A stretch of 64,000 nt of DNA from Chthoniobacterales bacterium (GTDB lineage: Bacteria; Verrucomicrobiota; Verrucomicrobiia; Chthoniobacterales; JACTMZ01). Shown here piece after piece: positions 18,102 to 28,152 of the stretch (position 1 is its first letter; each line of letters opens with the position of its first letter). The stretch is from assembly GCA_018402585.1 (NCBI GenBank), contig JAGYIO010000001.1, forward strand, positions 124,001 to 188,000, in the 5' to 3' direction. The position numbers and the translations under genes were made by a program. The notes below the pieces were generated by a model that ran no database searches, was not told where the DNA came from, and saw nothing but the letters and a program-made list of their open reading frames with translations.

Positions 18102-18764
18102 TCAATTCGCTTTGACCGGAATCTTGAGGATCTGGTCAATCTGCAATTTGGTCGGGTCCTCGATACGGTTGAGTTGGAGTAAGGCTTGGGAGGTCACACC
18201 GAGTTTCTTCGCGATTTTAGAGGGATTATCGCCCTTCACCACTTTGTAAGTGCCGGCGGTGGCCGCGGTGGGCGCCGCTTTGCTTACTCCGGCGGCTTTG
18301 GGCGGCGAGGTCTGGGTCACGGCCGGTGCCACCGCAGCAGGAACCGCGACCGGAGCGACTGGTATCGTCGTCGCGACTAAGGCCGCCGTCGATACGACCG
18401 GCGCTTCGGAACCGACCATGGGCAGAGGTTCGTCCGCATCACCCGGTTGGCGTTGCGGAGCGGCGGGCGCGGCCGGCGCGGCCGCAAGCGTCGAGGAGGC
18501 CATCCCCGTAGCCTTGGCGATCCGGCCGGAGAGGTTGGCCATCAAGTCGGGGTTCTTGTTCACCTTGATGTGGTTGAAGGCGTAGATACCGCCCACCGCG
18601 ACAACGTGCAATATGAGCACGACGATGAAGGCGTGGGAGAGCTTCATGTTGGGTTCCGCCTCTTCATACTCTTCTTCGCCGCCGCGCATGGCGCGGGCCG
18701 AGGCCCGCACCACTTTGCGGCCGCGGGACTTGGCCGTCAGTTTGCTGAACAATGGGATTTTCAT
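18102..18764 (-). CDS. Membrane-anchored LysM domain protein of the dcw cluster
   Basis: 220 residues. A basic, charged cytoplasmic start (1-42), one membrane segment (about 44-66, AFIVVLILHVVAVGGIYAF), a long Ala/Pro/Val-rich linker (about 90-168), and a C-terminal LysM domain (about 171-217: TYKVVKGDNPSKIAKKLGV ... LQIDQILKIPV). LysM binds the glycan backbone of peptidoglycan. Lying between murD and ftsW with ATGA overlap to murD, it is probably a division-site or wall-anchoring factor. Its exact function is unknown; the call is domain and context only. Confidence 0.88.
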   Translation of the reverse strand: MKIPLFSKLTAKSRGRKVVRASARAMRGGEEEYEEAEPNMKLSHAFIVVLILHVVAVGGIYAFNHIKVNKNPDLMANLSGRIAKATGMASSTLAAAPAAPAAPQRQPGDADEPLPMVGSEAPVVSTAALVATTIPVAPVAVPAAVAPAVTQTSPPKAAGVSKAAPTAATAGTYKVVKGDNPSKIAKKLGVTSQALLQLNRIEDPTKLQIDQILKIPVKAN

Positions 18765-20104
18765 GATATGGGATTGGTTGGTTGGATCATTTGGGTCAGT
18801 TGTTTAAAAAGATTCCCGCGCTCCTCGTAGCTGCGGAACATGTCGAAGGAGGAGGTGCCGGGGGAGAAAAGAACCGTGTCCCCCGGACAGGCCAAAGAGT
18901 GCGCTTGGGCCACCGCCTCATCGAGGGAATCGGCCGGATGGCAGGAGGTGGCTTGCGCCCAATCCCGGGCAATGGACTCGCGCATTTCACCGATAAGGAC
19001 GGCATCGCGGACCCGCTCCTTGACGAGATCCGCCACCGGCGCGAAGCCGAAGCCCTTGTTTTTGCCGCCGGCGATCAGGACCACCCGGCCGCTCTGGCTG
19101 CGCAAGGCTTGGGCGAGAGCATCAAGGTTGGTCGACTTCGAGTCGTTGATCCAGGTCACGCCGCCGGTCTCGCGGATGAACTCGCAACGGTGCGCTGGGG
19201 GCGCGTAAGCACGCGCGGCGGGAAGCATCGCCGCCATCCCGGCCCCGAGGCAAAGACCCGCGCCCAAGGCAGCCATGAGATTCTCCGCGTTGTGCGGTCC
19301 GCGCAAACCGGTTTCGCCCATGGCCAGGACCGGCACATCTTGATGCACAATCATCTCCCCGGGACCCAGGGTGAAATCCGCTTCGATCCCGGGAACGGCA
19401 CTGAAGGTCACCCGCCGGGCGCGCAGGGCCGGCAACTCCGCGCGTGCATTGACCACCGCGAAGTCATCCCCGGTCTGACGGTCGAAAATGCGCAGTTTCG
19501 CCGCGCGGTAGGAGGTCACGTCCGGGTAGCGATCCAGATGGTTTGCGCTGAAGTTGGTCCAGACCGCTACCCGGGGACGGAAAACGTCCGTTGTTTCCAA
19601 CTGAAAAGAGCTGATTTCCACCACTGCGGCATCAAGCGAACCGCTCCGCGCGGCCACTTCGCTGAAAGGCAGTCCGATATTGCCGCAGGCCTCGGCTTTG
19701 ATCCCGGCCGCAGCGAGCAGCGCGGCAAGCAGACCGGTCGTGGTCGTCTTGCCGTTCGTGCCGGTCACGGCCACGACGGGGCAGAGGCAACTGCGGAAAG
19801 CCAGTTCGATTTCCCCGAGGAGAGGAATGCCGGCCTCGACCGGGCGGCGCGCGAGCGGCATCACGGGATCGATCCCGGGGCTGAGCACCGCGAAGTCAAA
19901 CTCCTGCACGCAGCGCAACGCGTCGTTCCCCAAAAAGACGCGGGCGCCACGCGAGGAAAGTGTTTCGGCCGCCTCGTGCCGCGAAGCGGGCTCTCCGGAG
20001 TCGAGCACGGTGACCGCGGCACCGCTCGCCAGGAGGAGGCGTGCGGCCGCTGCACCGCTCCGGCCGAGACCGAGCACGGCGACGTGTTTTCCGGTGTAGT
20101 CCAT
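18761..20104 (-). CDS. murD: UDP-MurNAc-L-Ala--D-glutamate ligase
   Basis: 447 residues of the Mur ligase fold. Rossmann start VAVLGLGRSGAAAARLLL, ATP loop VAVTGTNGKTTTTGLLAAL, the substrate-strand motif WTNFSANHLDRY, and the C-terminal WINDSKSTNLDAL typical of MurD. It adds D-Glu to UDP-MurNAc-L-Ala in the cytoplasm. Five bases separate it from the end of mraY upstream. Confidence 0.96.
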   Translation of the reverse strand: MDYTGKHVAVLGLGRSGAAAARLLLASGAAVTVLDSGEPASRHEAAETLSSRGARVFLGNDALRCVQEFDFAVLSPGIDPVMPLARRPVEAGIPLLGEIELAFRSCLCPVVAVTGTNGKTTTTGLLAALLAAAGIKAEACGNIGLPFSEVAARSGSLDAAVVEISSFQLETTDVFRPRVAVWTNFSANHLDRYPDVTSYRAAKLRIFDRQTGDDFAVVNARAELPALRARRVTFSAVPGIEADFTLGPGEMIVHQDVPVLAMGETGLRGPHNAENLMAALGAGLCLGAGMAAMLPAARAYAPPAHRCEFIRETGGVTWINDSKSTNLDALAQALRSQSGRVVLIAGGKNKGFGFAPVADLVKERVRDAVLIGEMRESIARDWAQATSCHPADSLDEAVAQAHSLACPGDTVLFSPGTSSFDMFRSYEERGNLFKQLTQMIQPTNPIS

Positions 20105-20109
20105 GGCGA

Positions 20110-21234
20110 TCAGCGCAATTTCAAAGTGGCCAGCCCGAGGAGGGCGAAAATGACCGAGAGGATCCAGAAGCGCACAATGACGGTGCTTTCCTTCCAGCCG
20201 CTCAGTTCGAAATGATGATGCAAGGGGGACATCTTGAAGATGCGCTTGCCGGTGGTCTTGAAACTCGCGACTTGCAGGATGACCGAGCCCGCCTCGAGCA
20301 CGAAGACGCCGCCGATCAGGGCGAGGAGCAACTCCTGCTTGGCCGAAATAGCCACCACACCGAGCAAACCGCCGATGGCAAGCGAGCCAGTATCACCCAT
20401 GAAGACGCGCGCCGGATGGCAATTCCACCAGAGGAACCCGAGCGCTGCACCGACCAAGGCAAGACAGACCACGGCCAATTCTCCGGAGAACTGGACGAAC
20501 GGAATCTGCAGGTATTGCGCCATCTTGATGTTACCCGCGGCATAGGTCAGCACGGCAAAACCGAACGCCACTGTGGCCGTGCAGCCGGCCGCCAGACCAT
20601 CAAGACCGTCGGTCAGATTGACCGCGTTGGATGACCCGACGATGACCAGAAGATAAAGGACAAAGGTAAAAATCCCGAGATTCTGGATGATGGGTTCCTT
20701 GTAAAACGGCACGTAGAGCTGCGTGGCCTGCGCACTGAGTGCGGGGTCCCAGACAAAGAAGACGGTGATCAGCCCGGCGAGGAGGGATTGCAGGGCGAAT
20801 TTCAGCCGGCTGCTGATGCCGTCCGAAGACTTCTTCGTCACCTTGAGGTAATCGTCGACGAAGCCGAGCGCCCCGAGATAGACGACGGAAAAAATGGCGA
20901 GCCAGACCAGCGGATTGGTCGGGCGGGCCCAGAGCAGGACGGAAACAAGGAGGGCACCGAGCAGGAGGACACCGCCCATCGTCGGGGTCCCTGCTTTGCT
21001 GCCGTGCAATTCGTGCAAGCGGTGCACTTCGTCCTGGGAGCGGATCGGCTGGCCGAGCTTGAGCGAAATGAGGTGACGGATCACCCAGTTGCCGAAAATC
21101 AAACTGAGCACGAATGCGCTGACCCCGGCCGCCACGGCGCGAAAGGTGATGTATTGGAAAACGTTGAACGCCTTGAAAACCTCGGTGTCGAGGTTCTGGC
21201 CGTATTCGGAAAACAGGTGGAGGTAGTAAAGCAT
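20110..21234 (-). CDS. mraY: Phospho-MurNAc-pentapeptide transferase
   Basis: 374 residues with about ten membrane segments. Catalytic motifs: GAPTMGGV-like GTPTMGGVLLLG, the aspartate pair in LGFVDDYLKVTKKSSDG, NLTDGLDGLAAGC and MGDTGSLAIGG, and HHHFELSGWKES near the end. It makes lipid I from UDP-MurNAc-pentapeptide and undecaprenyl phosphate. Its start shares one base with the murF stop. Confidence 0.97.
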   Translation of the reverse strand: MLYYLHLFSEYGQNLDTEVFKAFNVFQYITFRAVAAGVSAFVLSLIFGNWVIRHLISLKLGQPIRSQDEVHRLHELHGSKAGTPTMGGVLLLGALLVSVLLWARPTNPLVWLAIFSVVYLGALGFVDDYLKVTKKSSDGISSRLKFALQSLLAGLITVFFVWDPALSAQATQLYVPFYKEPIIQNLGIFTFVLYLLVIVGSSNAVNLTDGLDGLAAGCTATVAFGFAVLTYAAGNIKMAQYLQIPFVQFSGELAVVCLALVGAALGFLWWNCHPARVFMGDTGSLAIGGLLGVVAISAKQELLLALIGGVFVLEAGSVILQVASFKTTGKRIFKMSPLHHHFELSGWKESTVIVRFWILSVIFALLGLATLKLR

Positions 21235-22589
21235 CAGGCGAAATCCTCCAGGACGCGTTCCATCCGGGCGGCACGGCTTCCTTTGATCACCACCGCATCA
21301 CCCGGCCGGGCCAGTTCGCGTAAAAGATTCGCCGCTTCATTTGTATCTGCGGCCCGCCGCACATCCTTGGTCCCTGTTTTCTCCGCTTCCTCGGCCATCG
21401 GTGCCGTCTCCGCACCAACCGCGATGAGCACATCCATCGTCACGCCCGCGGTGCGGCCGACGCGGCGGTATCCCTCCTCGGCGTAAGTGCCAAGTTCACC
21501 CATCGGCCCGAGCACGGCAAAGCGGCGCCCCGCACCGGGCAAGCCGCGCAGGGCGTGCAGCGCGGCGTCCATCGAGTCCGGATTTGCGTTGTAGCTGTCG
21601 TCGAGAACAGTCACCCCACGGATATCGAGACAGGCCAAACGGCGCGCGGACAACTTGGTCGCAGCCAAGCCCGAGGCGCATTCACGCAGGGAGAGTCCGA
21701 GTTCGAGTCCGGCCGAGACGGCGAGCAAGGCATTACGCACCATATGTTCGCCGGTCACCGGCAAATGCGCGGCTACGCGTTCCCGACCGGAGACGAGATC
21801 GAAATCGAGGCCGCAGGCGGACGGTCGCAAGTTCTCGGCCTGCAGACCCTCCGGCCCTCCGGCCAGCACGACGCGCGCCTTGGTTCGGGCCGCGAGTGCA
21901 GAGGTGAAGTCGTCAGCCACCGGCAAAATCAGCACCGCACCAGCCGGAAGCACCTCGCCAAGCATGCCTTTTTCCTGCGCGATCGCCAGGCGTGAGCCGA
22001 GGAACTCAATGTGGGCCACCCCGATGTTGGTGATCAAAGCGATGGCCGGACCGGCCAGGTTGGCCAGGAGCTCAATCTCGCCCGCGCGATTCATGCCGAT
22101 TTCCCAGACGCAGACCTCGTCCTGCGTGGTGGCCGAGAGGATGGTGAGGGGCAGGCCGATGTGATTGTTCAGATTGCCCTCGGTTTTGTTCACGGCAAAG
22201 CGCGTGGCGGCCACCGCAGCGGTAAAATCTTTGGTGCTGGTTTTGCCGTTACTCCCGGTCAGGCAAATCACGCGCGCTTTCAACCGTCCGCGATGCCAAG
22301 CGGCCAACTGCTGCAAAGCGCGCAGGGTGTCGTCCACCCGGATCAAAGGAAAGGTGGCAGGCAGGCCGAAAACCTTGCGCGATACCACCGCACCCGAGGC
22401 ACCGGAGGCCGCCGCGGCAGCCACAAAGTCGTGGCCGTCGAAATTTTCCCCACCCAACGCCCAATACAGATCCCCGGACTGCAGGGTCCGGGTGTCCTTG
22501 CCGATCGCCGTCACCGTGGTCCTCCCGTCGCCGCAGAGGAGAACACCGCCGCAGGCGGCGGCCAGAGTATGGAGAGTCGTCGCGTCCAT
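21234..22589 (-). CDS. murF: UDP-MurNAc-tripeptide--D-Ala-D-Ala ligase
   Basis: 451 residues. ATP loop VICLTGSNGKTSTKDF, NNHIGLPLTIL, the strand VWEIGMNRAGEIELLA, and the C-domain VLDDSYNANPDSMDAAL typical for MurF. It completes the pentapeptide by adding the D-Ala-D-Ala made by Ddl. The gene begins two bases after murE and overlaps mraY by one base. Confidence 0.96.
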   Translation of the reverse strand: MDATTLHTLAAACGGVLLCGDGRTTVTAIGKDTRTLQSGDLYWALGGENFDGHDFVAAAAASGASGAVVSRKVFGLPATFPLIRVDDTLRALQQLAAWHRGRLKARVICLTGSNGKTSTKDFTAAVAATRFAVNKTEGNLNNHIGLPLTILSATTQDEVCVWEIGMNRAGEIELLANLAGPAIALITNIGVAHIEFLGSRLAIAQEKGMLGEVLPAGAVLILPVADDFTSALAARTKARVVLAGGPEGLQAENLRPSACGLDFDLVSGRERVAAHLPVTGEHMVRNALLAVSAGLELGLSLRECASGLAATKLSARRLACLDIRGVTVLDDSYNANPDSMDAALHALRGLPGAGRRFAVLGPMGELGTYAEEGYRRVGRTAGVTMDVLIAVGAETAPMAEEAEKTGTKDVRRAADTNEAANLLRELARPGDAVVIKGSRAARMERVLEDFA

Positions 22590-22591
22590 GC

Positions 22592-24091
<1,500 letters not shown>

Positions 24092-24097
24092 GCAACC

Positions 24098-25864
24098 TCA
24101 ATTCATGTCATTGCCGAAGGGCACGAGGGCGATGGTTGCACCCGGGGTGGGCGATTCGGGCACCAGTTCCAGGTGGCGGGCCATGGCCTCGCCGATGCGC
24201 GCGAAGATCGGCGCGGCCACCGTGCCGCCGTAATTGCGTCCCCCGGGCGTGCGGGCGTCATCGACCAGGACGATGCCCGCCACTTCAGGATTGTCGGCCG
24301 GAAAATAACCGGCAAAGGAGACCACATATTTGCCCGCAGCGTATCCGCCCCTCGGATCCACCCGCTGCGCCGTGCCGGTCTTGCCGGCCACCGCGAAACC
24401 CGGAATGGAAGCAAGACGCGCGGTGCCGCGCTCACCGACCACCTCGACCAGGGATGCGCCCACTTTGGCCGCGGTATCTTCCGAGACAACGCGGCGGAGG
24501 ATTTCGGGGGAAAAGGCCACGACCTCGCGGCCCTCGTCGTCCTGCACCGAGCGCACGATTTGCGGCAACATCATATTCCCGCCATTGGCAATGACCGACA
24601 TCGCCATGGCAAGCTGCAGCGGCGTGACGGCAATCTCATGGCCCATGGGCACCCGGGTGATGGACAAGCCCGTCCAACTGTGGCGCGGGCGGACCAAGCC
24701 GGGGATCTCGCCGGGCAGCCCCAGCCCGGTGCGCTCGCCGAAGCCGAAACGGCGGATGTATTCGTAAAAGGTGTCGGCTCCGAGGTGCAGGGCAATTTTG
24801 GCACAGCCGATGTTGGAGGATTTGACCATGATGTCGTGCACGCTCATCGAGCCGTAGCCGTGAACGTCCCGGAGGATTCTTCCGGCATAGGCGAAACTTC
24901 CATTCTCGCAGTGGAACATGCTCTCGGGCGTCACCGCTTTTTGCTCGAGTGCAGCAGCAATCACCACGATCTTGAAAGTCGAGCCGGGCTCGACCATGTC
25001 GATGATCGCGCGGTTTTTCGTCGTCTCAATGGCCGCCTGGCCCGGCTCATTCGGGTTGAAAGCCGGCCGCGTGGCCATGGCGAGGATTTCCCCGGTGCGG
25101 GGACGCACGAAGACCGCGGTCATCATCTGGGGATTGAGCTGGCGGTAGGCGGCATCAAGTTCGCGCTCCACGATGTCTTGCAAGGCCATGTCGACCGTCA
25201 ACTTGACCGTCATGCCGTGCTTGGCCGGACGCTCGTGTCCGCGATAAGCCACAATTTCGCGTCCGGTCCGGTCACGCTCGGTGTAGATGAAGCCATCCTC
25301 GCCACGCAGATAGGGCTCCATCATCATCTCGACGCCCTGGATGCCGCGTCCCTCGTGGTTGAGAAAGCCAAGAGCATGCCCGAGCCGTTCCTCATTGGGG
25401 TAGAATCGTTGCGGTTCGGGTTCGCAGATCACGCCGCGCAGCCGCGCACCGGCCAATTCCTCCTTGAGCTGGGCCACGCGCATGGCGTCCACCCCGCGCT
25501 GCACGACGATGTAGGCCCGATCCGAAGCGATCCGGGCCGCGACTTTTTCGGGCGGTAATTCCAGGTGGCGCGCGATGATCCCGGCCAATGACTTGCGGTC
25601 GGATTTCAGCTCGGCGAGCAGCTTGCCGTCGACCGCCACCGAGTAGATGGGAACATTGACCGCGAGCGGCGCGCCGTGACAATCGGTGATCCGTCCGCGC
25701 TCAGCCGCGACAACTTTTTTTTTCGCGGTTTTTTCCGCGGCCAGGCCGCCGTATTCGCGGTGCTTGCCAACCTGCAGATGGACAAGCCGCGCCGAATAGA
25801 CACTTAAGACAACGGCCAGCACGATGCAGACTAGGCCGGCGCGGCGATGCGCACTCCCGCTCAC
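24098..25864 (-). CDS. ftsI: Penicillin-binding protein 3 / transpeptidase FtsI
   Basis: 588 residues: one amino-terminal membrane segment (about 9-27), a class B dimerisation domain (RGRITDCHGAPLAVNV), then the transpeptidase domain. Active-site motifs are EPGSTFKIV (SxxK serine), KSSNIGCAK (SxN) and AGKTGTAQRV (KTG). It lacks PASTA repeats at the C-terminus. FtsI cross-links septal peptidoglycan in partnership with FtsW. Start and stop overlap or abut neighbours (ATGA with ftsL). Confidence 0.96.
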   Translation of the reverse strand: MSGSAHRRAGLVCIVLAVVLSVYSARLVHLQVGKHREYGGLAAEKTAKKKVVAAERGRITDCHGAPLAVNVPIYSVAVDGKLLAELKSDRKSLAGIIARHLELPPEKVAARIASDRAYIVVQRGVDAMRVAQLKEELAGARLRGVICEPEPQRFYPNEERLGHALGFLNHEGRGIQGVEMMMEPYLRGEDGFIYTERDRTGREIVAYRGHERPAKHGMTVKLTVDMALQDIVERELDAAYRQLNPQMMTAVFVRPRTGEILAMATRPAFNPNEPGQAAIETTKNRAIIDMVEPGSTFKIVVIAAALEQKAVTPESMFHCENGSFAYAGRILRDVHGYGSMSVHDIMVKSSNIGCAKIALHLGADTFYEYIRRFGFGERTGLGLPGEIPGLVRPRHSWTGLSITRVPMGHEIAVTPLQLAMAMSVIANGGNMMLPQIVRSVQDDEGREVVAFSPEILRRVVSEDTAAKVGASLVEVVGERGTARLASIPGFAVAGKTGTAQRVDPRGGYAAGKYVVSFAGYFPADNPEVAGIVLVDDARTPGGRNYGGTVAAPIFARIGEAMARHLELVPESPTPGATIALVPFGNDMN

Positions 25865-26223
25865 GGCAGCACCTCCCCGCTGGCGTCACGCACAACTGGT
25901 TGGGCGGCCAGCGCGGTGGTTTGCACCCGGAGGCGGTTGAGGTGGCTGTCCTGCACCTCGATCATGCGGATAAAGCCCTCGTCGCGGCGACGCTCGAGCT
26001 CCGGCCGCGAGGTCAAGCGCATGACTTCGTTGCCGGCCACTTGCAATTTCTCGTCCAGCGAGGCCAAGCCCATCTCCAGTTCGCGGCAACGGTCGCCATC
26101 CGCCTTCAGCTTGTGCTTCATGTGCACGTAGCAGAGACCGAGGAGACCGACAAAAACGACGAGTACCAGCCAGCGCATGAGCGGGCCGAGCGGCAGGGCA
26201 CTGTCCGCACTTTCGAATCTCAT
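25861..26223 (-). CDS. ftsL: FtsL-like division protein
   Basis: 120 residues from the ATG that overlaps the rsmH stop (ATGA). Short cytoplasmic part, one membrane segment (about 15-34, LMRWLVLVVFVGLLGLCYV), then a coiled coil rich in heptads (LEMGLASLDEKLQVAGNEVMRL). Sequence similarity to FtsL is weak, as usual for this family; the call rests on size, topology and the rsmH-ftsL-ftsI gene order. FtsL forms the FtsQLB complex that activates FtsWI. Confidence 0.8.
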   Translation of the reverse strand: MRFESADSALPLGPLMRWLVLVVFVGLLGLCYVHMKHKLKADGDRCRELEMGLASLDEKLQVAGNEVMRLTSRPELERRRDEGFIRMIEVQDSHLNRLRVQTTALAAQPVVRDASGEVLP

Positions 26224-27209
26224 GCCGCCACCTCCCTCGTCCCGGGCCGGATTTCCACCGAACGCAAACGGGCCGAACGCGCCCGTGGGTTGCGCTCCGT
26301 TTCGCCGGGCACCGCGGAGAGCGGCTTGCGGGTCAGGTCCTGGAAACGCCATCCGGGATTGGGTCGCGGGGCAGGCCATTCCGGGCGGTCGAGCCACTGT
26401 TCGCTGCCGGCGCGAAAGAAAGTCTTCACCGCGCGGTCTTCCAGGGAGTGGAAGGTTATGATAACAAAACGCGCGCCGGCTTTGAGCAATGGCGGGATGG
26501 CGACCAGAGCCCGCCGCAGCGATCCGAGTTCATCGTTTACCGCGATCCGGAGGGCCTGGAAAACGCGCGTGGCCGGATGGACCCGGCCACGGCGCCCGAG
26601 TACTTTTTCGATCAGGGCGGCCAGCTGAGCGGTGCGCGTGAAGGGTAGACGTTCGCGCTCCGCCACCATGGCCCGCGCCACGCGCCGGGCCTGCGGTTCC
26701 TCCCCGTATTCACGGAAGAGCCGCACCAGCTCCGCTTCATCGGCGGAATTAACCAGCAGGGCCACCGGTTCGCCGCCCCTCGAGTCCATGCGCATATCCA
26801 GCGGCCCATCATGACGGAAGCTAAACCCGCGGTCGGGTGTGTCGAGTTGGTGCGAGGAGACACCGAGGTCGAGCAGGGCACCGTCGAAGGGTGCGGCGGC
26901 CAGGACCCCGGGCACGTCCGGAGCATCGGCGAAGTTGGCTTGCACCGTGGTGAAGCGGTCTCCGAAGGACGCCAGGCGCCGGGCCGCGTGCTCGAGCGAC
27001 TCACCGTCGCGGTCGAGGCCGACCACCCGCGCGCCGGCCGCGAGCAGCGCCTCGGCATGACCGCCTCCACCCAAAGTGCCGTCGAGAAAGATGCGACCAG
27101 GAGCTGGACGGAGCAAGGCCACCACCTCGTCGCGCAGCACCGGCTGATGCCAGCTCGTCGCGTCAAGGTTTGCGCGGGGCGCTCTTTTTGCGGAAGCCGA
27201 ATTGCTCAT
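26220..27209 (-). CDS. rsmH: 16S rRNA (cytosine1402-N4)-methyltransferase RsmH
   Basis: About 329 residues from ATG 27209 (a GTG five codons earlier is possible). Family motifs: HQPVLRDEVVALL near the amino end, the SAM loop FLDGTLGGGGHAEALL, GLDRDGESL, DLGVSSHQLDTPDRGFSFRHDG, and the C-terminal FVIITFHSLEDRAVKTFFR. It methylates C1402 of 16S rRNA in the decoding centre. The first codons overlap a small open frame read on the same strand. Confidence 0.96.
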   Translation of the reverse strand: MSNSASAKRAPRANLDATSWHQPVLRDEVVALLRPAPGRIFLDGTLGGGGHAEALLAAGARVVGLDRDGESLEHAARRLASFGDRFTTVQANFADAPDVPGVLAAAPFDGALLDLGVSSHQLDTPDRGFSFRHDGPLDMRMDSRGGEPVALLVNSADEAELVRLFREYGEEPQARRVARAMVAERERLPFTRTAQLAALIEKVLGRRGRVHPATRVFQALRIAVNDELGSLRRALVAIPPLLKAGARFVIITFHSLEDRAVKTFFRAGSEQWLDRPEWPAPRPNPGWRFQDLTRKPLSAVPGETERNPRARSARLRSVEIRPGTREVAA

Positions 27210-27315
27210 AAAATGTGCGGACACGGAGATGAAGGCAGACCCAGCCTTCGGCCCGGCCTCCCGCGTCTTTTTTCGCGGAAAAACCGAAGGTAAATTTGCG
27301 GCTGGGCTTGCTCAT
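27163..27315 (-). CDS. Small ORF between mraZ and rsmH (hypothetical, 50 aa)
   Basis: ATG at 27315 opens 50 codons: MSKPSRKFTFGFSAKKDAGG... ending in FRKKSAPRKP. The product is basic and aromatic-rich, with no membrane segment. It fills most of the unusually long mraZ-rsmH gap and overlaps the rsmH start by 47 bases in another frame. A weak purine stretch (GAGA) precedes it. Composition looks protein-like, but I do not recognise a family. It could also be a leader for rsmH translation. Confidence 0.4.
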   Translation of the reverse strand: MSKPSRKFTFGFSAKKDAGGRAEGWVCLHLRVRTFYEQFGFRKKSAPRKP

Positions 27316-27356
27316 TCTCGGAAAATTGTCTCTGGTTTCGGGAGGGGTGAATCGCG

Positions 27357-27788
27357 CTACAAACCGACTTCTCCCGCCACCCGGCGAAAGACCTCGTCTT
27401 CTTCGGCCGTGGCGGCCGCCCAACGTGCAGAGTTCCAAATTTCCACCCGGCTGTGGCTGCCGACCAGCACGACCTCGCCGTCCAAGCTGAGGCGCCGGCA
27501 ACATTCTTCGGGCAAAAGCACACGCCCCTGTTTGTCGACCGCGACAAGCTGGGCCAGAGCGTAAAACCGGCGGATGAATTTGCGCCGGTCAGCCGGGGCG
27601 ATCGAAGGATTGGCTTCGACGTCCGACTTGACCCGGTCAAACTCCGGCGGCGGCAGAATCATGAGGAAGTTCCCCGCGGGATCCGGAACAGCGAAAAACT
27701 CCTCCCCATCCCCACCACGCCAGCGTGACGGAATCGTGACACGATGCTTCGCATCGAGCGCATGGCGGAATTCGCCGGCGTAAACCAT
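27357..27788 (-). CDS. mraZ: Transcriptional regulator MraZ
   Basis: 143 residues from ATG 27788 (MVYAGEFRHALDAKHRV..), which aligns with the family's amino end. An ATG at 27812 is possible; the ATG at 27842 lies inside the operator and is rejected. Two AbrB-like swapped-hairpin repeats are visible: HALDAKHRVTIPSRW and VAVDKQGRVLLPEEC. MraZ binds repeats upstream of its own gene and represses the dcw operon in the bacteria where it has been studied. It is the first gene of the operon. Confidence 0.94.
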   Translation of the reverse strand: MVYAGEFRHALDAKHRVTIPSRWRGGDGEEFFAVPDPAGNFLMILPPPEFDRVKSDVEANPSIAPADRRKFIRRFYALAQLVAVDKQGRVLLPEECCRRLSLDGEVVLVGSHSRVEIWNSARWAAATAEEDEVFRRVAGEVGL

Positions 27789-27828
27789 CGAAGCTGAAGA
27801 GGACTTGGGCATGAGAAGGGTCACGGTG

Positions 27829-27865
27829 CCATTCAGCACCACTTTGACCCACTTTAGACCACTTG
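27829..27865 (-). promoter_or_regulatory. MraZ operator: four 10-bp-spaced AAGTGG boxes
   Basis: On the minus strand the box AAGTGG or AAAGTGG occurs at 27865-27859, 27855-27849 and 27845-27839, with a weaker GAATGG at 27834-27829. The start-to-start distance is exactly ten bases throughout. This matches the MraZ recognition pattern known from other bacteria (GTGG-containing repeats on one helix face). The boxes overlap the predicted -10 and lie just upstream of mraZ, so autorepression is expected. Confidence 0.85.
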
Positions 27866-27882
27866 AGCACCAGGAGGGTCAA
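27853..27882 (-). promoter_or_regulatory. Predicted dcw operon promoter
   Basis: Reading the minus strand, TTGACC (27882-27877) and TCTAAA (27858-27853) are separated by 18 bases and resemble sigma-70 -35 and -10 elements. The -10 lies between MraZ boxes, which fits repression. Only four of six -10 bases match the consensus. Confidence 0.5.
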
Positions 27883-28152
27883 CGCTTTTCAGCAAAAATT
27901 CTGAAAAAAATTCCGACCGCCTTTTTTACCGGTATTTTGCCGGATAATTGATATCTTTATCTTATCGCTGGGCGGCGGGCGGAACCCGACCCCGGGGTGC
28001 CATGGGGATCGATGCAACCGTCGCGAAGCATGCGCAAAGCTGGATTGCTTATAACACACTTTACCATGCTCCTCCGCCCCGCTGGCCGCCGCCGTCGCAC
28101 TTGTGCTTGAGCCGCGCAGGCAAGTCCGCCACCTTGCCGGCGAGCACGAGCT
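27883..28152. promoter_or_regulatory. Divergent intergenic region between mraZ and pta
   Basis: This AT-richer stretch separates the dcw promoter from the rightward pta gene. It contains poly-T/A tracts around 27897-27927 and a TATAAC at about 28049 that might be a -10 for pta, but no convincing -35 pairs with it. I see no small gene or RNA here. Confidence 0.3.
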
